Of a stretch of 64,000 nucleotides of DNA, positions 57,617-64,000 are shown in pieces. The notes below the pieces were generated by a model. The model made no database searches, had not been told where the DNA came from, and worked only from the letters and a program-made list of their open reading frames with translations. Within the stretch, counting starts at the first letter, position 1. Each line of letters starts with the position of its first letter. The position numbers and the translations under genes were made by a program. Origin of the DNA: Crossaster papposus. Its lineage: Eukaryota; Echinodermata; Asteroidea; Velatida; Solasteridae. Location: contig JBAIAA010001114.1 in assembly GCA_037893245.1 (NCBI GenBank), positions 266,029-330,028 on the forward strand, in the 5' to 3' direction.

Positions 57617-58051
57617 AAAACTTTTTTAAAGAGAGATTAATTCCAATAGCGTTTTCTGTAGAGTTTGGAAAGTTAAATGCGGTTACTATTGGTGAATACG
57701 AATTTTAACTGGCCAGGGTTCCGGAGAACGGATTAATAAAATCATCAAGATTAGTCTCTATCCATTTTGTTTATTGATCTGTATCCTGGTTTTAGTTGTC
57801 TCCCCCCTATTTCTTTTACTTTTAATTCTGTAAAAAAAAAAGAGGTAATTTCCTGGCCATGTACACAATTGTTTATGCAGTCGTTTTGTGTCATATTTTC
57901 GAAAACGGAAACTCTTCGTTACATTGGATGGCACGCAAGTTTCCCCTGCGTTTGGGGCAAAACAAATAATGTGTAAAACCACACCGGATTGTTGACGTTT
58001 ACCGAATATAATAAATAATTGTATTATTATTATTATTGTTATTATTAATTG

Positions 58052-58143
58052 TTTGTTTGTTTGTTTGTTTGTTTGTTTGTTTGTTTGTTTGTTTGTTTGT
58101 TTGTTTGTTTGTTTGTTTGTTTGTTTGTTTGTTTGTTTGTTTG
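58052..58143 (+). repeat. (TTTG)23 microsatellite, unit 10
   Basis: 23 perfect copies. Confidence 0.97.
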
Positions 58144-58347
58144 TTTCTTGGTTTTCATTCGGAGAGATGGCTTTTGCCTTCAGTGCTAATGCGTGTCACT
58201 TTGCACGCGTACAGATTTCTTTACGCTTGGGTGATTGTGTGGACAATGCGTGTATGCCCAGAATCCTATCGTGTGCCATAAAAGTCGTCCCGGCATTTTT
58301 GACCTTCCATTCGATCGCACGATCACATACACTCATCAACTCCAATC

Positions 58348-58716
58348 ATGGCTCCTAAAGTTAGCGGAAAAGGCCAGAAGAAGGCAGGCAACACCAAGGC
58401 TCCGGTCAGCATAAACAAGAAGAGGCGCCGGCGTCGCAAGGAGAGCTACGGCATCTACATCTACAAAGTCATGAAACAGGTGCACCCCGACACAGGAATC
58501 TCAAGCAAGGCAATGAGCATCATGAACAGCTTTGTCAACGACGTGTTTGAGCGCATCGCCGGGGAATCTTCTCGCCTTGCCCACTACAACAAGAAGTCGA
58601 CCATCTCAAGTCGTGAAGTGCAGACTGCAGTACGTCTTATCCTCCCGGGAGAGCTTGCCAAGCATGCAGTCAGCGAAGGGACCAAGGCCGTCACCAAGTA
58701 TACTACTTCAAAATAG
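58348..58716 (+). CDS. H2B: Histone H2B, unit 10
   Basis: 122 residues, identical to unit 1, behind a 23-copy TTTG tract. Confidence 0.98.
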   Translation: MAPKVSGKGQKKAGNTKAPVSINKKRRRRRKESYGIYIYKVMKQVHPDTGISSKAMSIMNSFVNDVFERIAGESSRLAHYNKKSTISSREVQTAVRLILPGELAKHAVSEGTKAVTKYTTSK

Positions 58717-58761
58717 GGTGACCGAGAAGAAAAAAAACCACGAAAAACATAATAACCAAAC

Positions 58762-58777
58762 GGCTCTTTTCAGAGCC
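58762..58777 (+). terminator. Histone stem-loop, H2B unit 10
   Basis: Standard form, as H2B of unit 1. Confidence 0.97.
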
Positions 58778-59788
58778 AACACAATTTTAAAAAAGAGATG
58801 TGACTGTCCAATTTGTGTTACTAATTCAGTCAATGTTCGTAGGTTTCACAACCGTTCGGGTAGTGTTCCCGTCTTTACAACCCCCCTGACCTTAAAAGGA
58901 GAAAAGAAGATCAACATTGACATTCTGTTCTCGTCGCCTTTGAAAACAAATATGTGACTTGAAAAGGCATGACGGGGAAAAGTATTTCGGTAGTATTTGG
59001 AGTTCTATTGTTTTACACACTTGTAAATGGCGATTCGTTAGCTTTCCAATGATACCAAAAGTAGTTATGTACATCATTTAATTACAATGATATATACCAC
59101 AGCAGGGCTGACAGTGCGCCGCCCAACTTTAGCGATCGAATTTTTAAAACCAAAATATCGCTTTGACCAAAACAATTATACGCGTGCCCGCCAACAACGA
59201 AATTGACAAATGGGGGTCATTGTTCAATAAGCCTCAGTAAGTCACGTAAGAATTTCAAATGGCGGCACGGCCTTTTGTTATTCAGCACCTGTGCGCGCAC
59301 TGGTTTCAGTTCATTCAGTCTCCATTACGAGAAGTAGTGGTTTCTTGTTTGATGTATGTTAAATATATGTGTTTGTCATTATCTCCGTGCAGACAAATCC
59401 GTGACAGTTTTCAATGCGGTATATGACGGCCGATCTGCGGCCAGCGTGGGGGCAGGTCAATCGGTAGGCAACAGGGACACTCCGTCGGGATTACAGAAAT
59501 CGTCTGAGAAAGCAGGTAAGCTTTTTGGGTGCTTTGGGTTTTTGCTGTTATGATTTCATCGCTTAGATTGAAGACAGACAGACAGACCTCGTTCAAAAAA
59601 TGTATCTCTGTTTCCACGCATCAAAAAAATGGATGCGGTGCACTCAACCGTACAGTCAGTGTGTCGCGCGTGATTGGCTACTTGGCGTGCTTCGGCCAAT
59701 CCACCGGAACGCTATAACTAGTGCCGTCACCCCCCTCGTACGGCACTTTCACTGCAGATCGCAATCTACTGCCACCAACTACTTCAAG

Positions 59789-60166
59789 ATGACTGGACGA
59801 GGAAAGAGCGGAAAAGCAAGAAGCAAGGCCAGGAGCAGGTCCTCAAGGGCGGGACTGCAGTTCCCCGTGGGTCGTGTTCATCGATTTTTGCGAAGGGGCA
59901 ACTACGCTGAGCGGGTTGGAGCCGGTGCACCGGTCTACCTGGCAGCCGTGATGGAATACCTGACCGCCGAGATCCTGGAGCTGGCCGGTAACGCAGCACG
60001 AGATAATAAGAAGACGAGAATTAACCCTCGACACCTGCAGCTTGCTATACGCAACGACGAAGAGCTTAACAAGTTGATGAGTGGAGTTACCATCGCGCAA
60101 GGCGGTGTGCTTCCCAACATCCAGCAAGTACTTCTGCCCAAAAAGACCGCCAAAGTATCAAAGTAA
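59789..60166 (+). CDS. H2A: Histone H2A, unit 10
   Basis: 125 residues, identical to unit 1. Confidence 0.98.
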   Translation: MTGRGKSGKARSKARSRSSRAGLQFPVGRVHRFLRRGNYAERVGAGAPVYLAAVMEYLTAEILELAGNAARDNKKTRINPRHLQLAIRNDEELNKLMSGVTIAQGGVLPNIQQVLLPKKTAKVSK

Positions 60167-60205
60167 TACAAACAAATTACTTGGCCTCCATATACAAAAA
60201 CAAAA

Positions 60206-60221
60206 GGCTCTTTTCAGGGCC
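60206..60221 (+). terminator. Histone stem-loop, H2A unit 10
   Basis: Wobble form, as H2A of unit 1. Confidence 0.96.
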
Positions 60222-61729
60222 ACCACATAATTACAAGAGAGAAACGCCGCTGTCTGTCTGTTCTTCATTTTTAAATAAAGTTTTAAAAGAGACAAAGTTA
60301 GATATTACATTTGTAGATTTTCAATAACTTTTTACTTACACGGCCATTTACATTTTCCACTTTTATTTACACTTTCACAGCCAAAGGCCCGCTGGGTTTG
60401 TCCAATAGCTTCGTTTATTTTGTAAAGAATCGCCTTCTCTTTTTCTGCTTATAAAAACATTGAGAAAGTGTTTGTTTTCATCCTCGCGCGGGTGTGTTTT
60501 AACGTGTATCCAGGTGACATTATTATGAAACTAGCTCATTAAATATGCAACGCGCGCACTGTGACTTCAACAAAGCAAAAAGAAATACGCGCTGTGTCTG
60601 TACTCTATATATACACGTACTACGCGTACTGTACAGTACATGCATGTTCAGTTTGTAAAAGTACGTGAATGATATTATACCCGTGACCCAGCACATCAAA
60701 ATCAAGAATAAGTCGGAAAATGACTTTCACAGATATAAATATAATAAGATGGGAAATTCAAGAAGCTTTGTAATGACATCCATCACAAGCCTTTAGCTCG
60801 GAAATTATTGGTTACGAGTTACAGACTAGGGATGGGTATCATTAGAAAGCCTATGGAATTTCAAATGTTACTATGTACATAACGCGAATTGTCATTTCCC
60901 GCTTATTAGTGATTTTGATATCCTGGGTCACATTTTCATGGATTTAACAAAAACATTGGAAATGTGGTGAGTTGACACTTCGCGTGTGGTCTATTAGCTT
61001 TGTTCTCGTGTTCCGTTTTACCTGGGCCCAATTTCGTAACAAATGTAAGCACACCAATTTGCTTAGCACGAAACATTTTCCTTGGCCAAACTGTCGTTTC
61101 CAAAAATGTCTGAAGATTTCCGAACACGTTTTGTTGACGGTCGGGTATTATCGTTAACGTTCGCGACTACAATTTCGACGTCTGGGTGTACACAATTAAA
61201 TGGTCAGGCCATGGAACCAGACTATTTTCACCGCCCCCAAAGTGGGACATTTAGGTTCTGCTTGAAAACAAATAAACCGGCCTGAACGGTAAACGATCGA
61301 GGCGCGGTTGTGCCGAAGGGCGCCATCTATCGGCGCGCTCGTACCGGTAGGTCGGTGTAATTACAGCGGCGAGGCGCGGTGCAGCATGGCGATAATTATG
61401 ATACCACTCGCATTTTTTCAGATTTTCAAGCGACTTTTGGTTAAAAAAATGAATTTGTAAAAGAATATTGTCGATGTGTATGAAAATGTGTTATGAAAAA
61501 CCCCCAAGATCATGAATATTGATGTAAATTAACGTGCCAAAAGTTGGTAATTTCTCAAAACGGGTTTTTTCGGGTTTGCGTCGGGCTCTGTGAGGAGTCC
61601 TTGTATTGATCCCAAATACACAAATTAGAAAAAGTAAAAAATGAATATTATTCGGATGAGAACAATGGTCGGGGGAATAAATTTGCATACATAATTCCAG
61701 AGCGCCCTATTGGTTCAATATCAATCGTT

Positions 61730-61919
61730 ATCGCTTCTCGGCCTTTTGGCTAAGATCATGTGTAGTATCTGTTCTTTTCAGCTTAATATCTGAAACGCTG
61801 TTCATCGAACAGCCAGTATATTAATCTGATTTTTGGATTTGGGCCGTGGAATAGAGGCTTGCCTCGTCCCGGCCATGGGTTGGCCCGGTATAGCAGTACA
61901 TCCGGGATTCGGCCCACTC
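61730..61919 (+). ncRNA. U2: U2 spliceosomal snRNA, unit 10
   Basis: Reads as the same sequence as the unit 2 copy. The T-to-A change at 61557 is 173 bp upstream and outside the octamer. Confidence 0.94.
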
Positions 61920-62363
61920 CCCTCGGGGAACATCAAATAATACAAAAACAGGTCTCGTCTATGTGTATTCCTATGTCGCATCACTTTTACAAGTTCTTTC
62001 TTCGCTTTACTTCGGGGCTTTCGTATATTTAAACATTTCAATACGTCTAAAGTAAATAATTGTATGAAGACCGATCTCTTTGTTTTTGGATGATTTCTGA
62101 TGAAGGAGAAAAACAACAACAAAAACAAACAGGCCCTCTGCGTCTGGTTGTATATTTATTTGACGACGATGTATTAGATTTTCTTTATTTTTTCCCAATT
62201 TTTTTTAATTCATATGATTTCACATAATTGTAGACTTTAGATTTGCTTTTTGTTTGTGGTCTTGTTTTAACTCTATTTTTGTTTGAAATACTGTATAGGT
62301 AATAATGCAGGGCCGTTTTGGATAGCATTTTTGTTGTAAGTGATAAAACCTCAAATAAAATAA

Positions 62364-62960
<597 letters not shown>

Positions 62961-62991
62961 ATGCATGCTACATGCAATTTTCAAACCAAAC

Positions 62992-63007
62992 GGCTCTTTT
63001 CAGAGCC
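62992..63007 (+). terminator. Histone stem-loop, H4 unit 10
   Basis: Standard form, as H4 of unit 1. Confidence 0.97.
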
Positions 63008-63448
63008 ACCACGATTTCACAAAAAGAGATTGATTCCAGGTTTTTATTTGTGTGTGTGTGTGTGTGTGTACTCTGTTATTATTTTAGCATTGTCTCAGGA
63101 TTCAGTGTGGATTTTCCTCCCAGTGTCTATTAAGTTTTCCCTTTTCGTTTATTGCCCGTAATTATTTGTGGGATGTCTTTGTCGAAGACACGGCCCTTTT
63201 GTTTATTTTGGTAGCTGGGGGGAAATTAATTTGCTTGCAAAGTATCATGTACTCGTGGGTAATATTGACCGTATTGTTTCGGAGGGTAAATAAGTTGTGA
63301 TCAGTGAAGCGTCTCGGCATGGTGTCCGAATTACCAAATTGGAAGACTGCCCTTTGTTAGACTTCAGCCCGAGGATGCTATTCTCTAGTCTTAAGAGACG
63401 GCCTGTTCGTTGATTTGGCATTCACTTCTTATCTACTCTTCAATCTGA

Positions 63449-63877
<429 letters not shown>

Positions 63878-63908
63878 GTCAAAGCTGTGTGCGCAAAACA
63901 AACCGAAC

Positions 63909-63924
63909 GGCCCTTTTCAGGGCC
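63909..63924 (+). terminator. Histone stem-loop, H3 unit 11
   Basis: C-G form, as H3 of unit 1; the last processing signal before the window ends. Confidence 0.97.
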
Positions 63925-64000
63925 AAAACTTTTTTAAAGAGAGATTAATTCCAATAGCGTTTTCTGTAGAGTTTGGAAAGTTAAATGCGGTTACTATTGG

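Overview
The window is one continuous head-to-tail tandem array of a replication-dependent core-histone repeat from an animal (metazoan) nuclear genome. It holds ten complete units of about 6.3 kb and the first 797 bp of an eleventh. Each unit carries H3, H2B, H2A, a U2 spliceosomal snRNA gene and H4, in that order and all on the + strand. Both window edges lie inside the array, so total copy number and flanking genes cannot be seen. No prokaryotic features, mobile elements, tRNAs, rRNAs, CRISPR arrays or linker histone H1 genes were found.

Organism: the histone genes are intronless and end in the metazoan stem-loop rather than relying on a poly(A) signal. H3 is the H3.2-like replicative form (A31, S87-A-V-M90, S96, C110). 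H4 has Cys73 and Ser83, and H2B and H2A resemble marine invertebrate forms. The single-strand layout recalls sea-urchin-type histone repeats, but gene order and sequences do not let me name a phylum. A non-vertebrate animal is the safest call.

Layout of a unit (unit 1 coordinates): H3 promoter and gene (about 130-740); a spacer with a TTTG microsatellite leading to the H2B promoter (675-1472); H2B (1473-1841); a 1.07 kb spacer containing a splice-site-bounded 123-nt open segment and the H2A promoter (1842-2913); H2A (2914-3291); a 1.57 kb spacer with an orphan CCAAT/TATA promoter, a 14-bp palindrome and a CTCF-like motif (3292-4856); U2 snRNA (4857-5047); a 0.73 kb spacer with AATAAA signals, a second CTCF-like motif and the H4 promoter (5048-5775); H4 (5776-6087); and the H4-H3 spacer (6088-6593). 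Each histone gene has its own promoter and its own 3' stem-loop followed by a purine-rich downstream element.

How it works together: the array supplies the four core histones in equal gene dose for S-phase chromatin assembly. Because U2 sits in every unit, the same array also acts as a U2 snRNA array. Histone mRNAs would be processed through SLBP/U7 and U2 through the snRNA route, so the locus may be shared by histone locus body and Cajal body machinery.

Variation: units 2-10 are nearly identical. Their lengths (6296-6332 bp) are fully accounted for by the TTTG repeat number plus three single-base indels. Exceptions are a Gln76Leu change in the unit 6 H3, a few single-base changes, and an indel-rich 1.5 kb segment of unit 1 that includes its U2 copy. 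Nucleotide identity was judged by eye and by unit-length arithmetic, not by a computed alignment.
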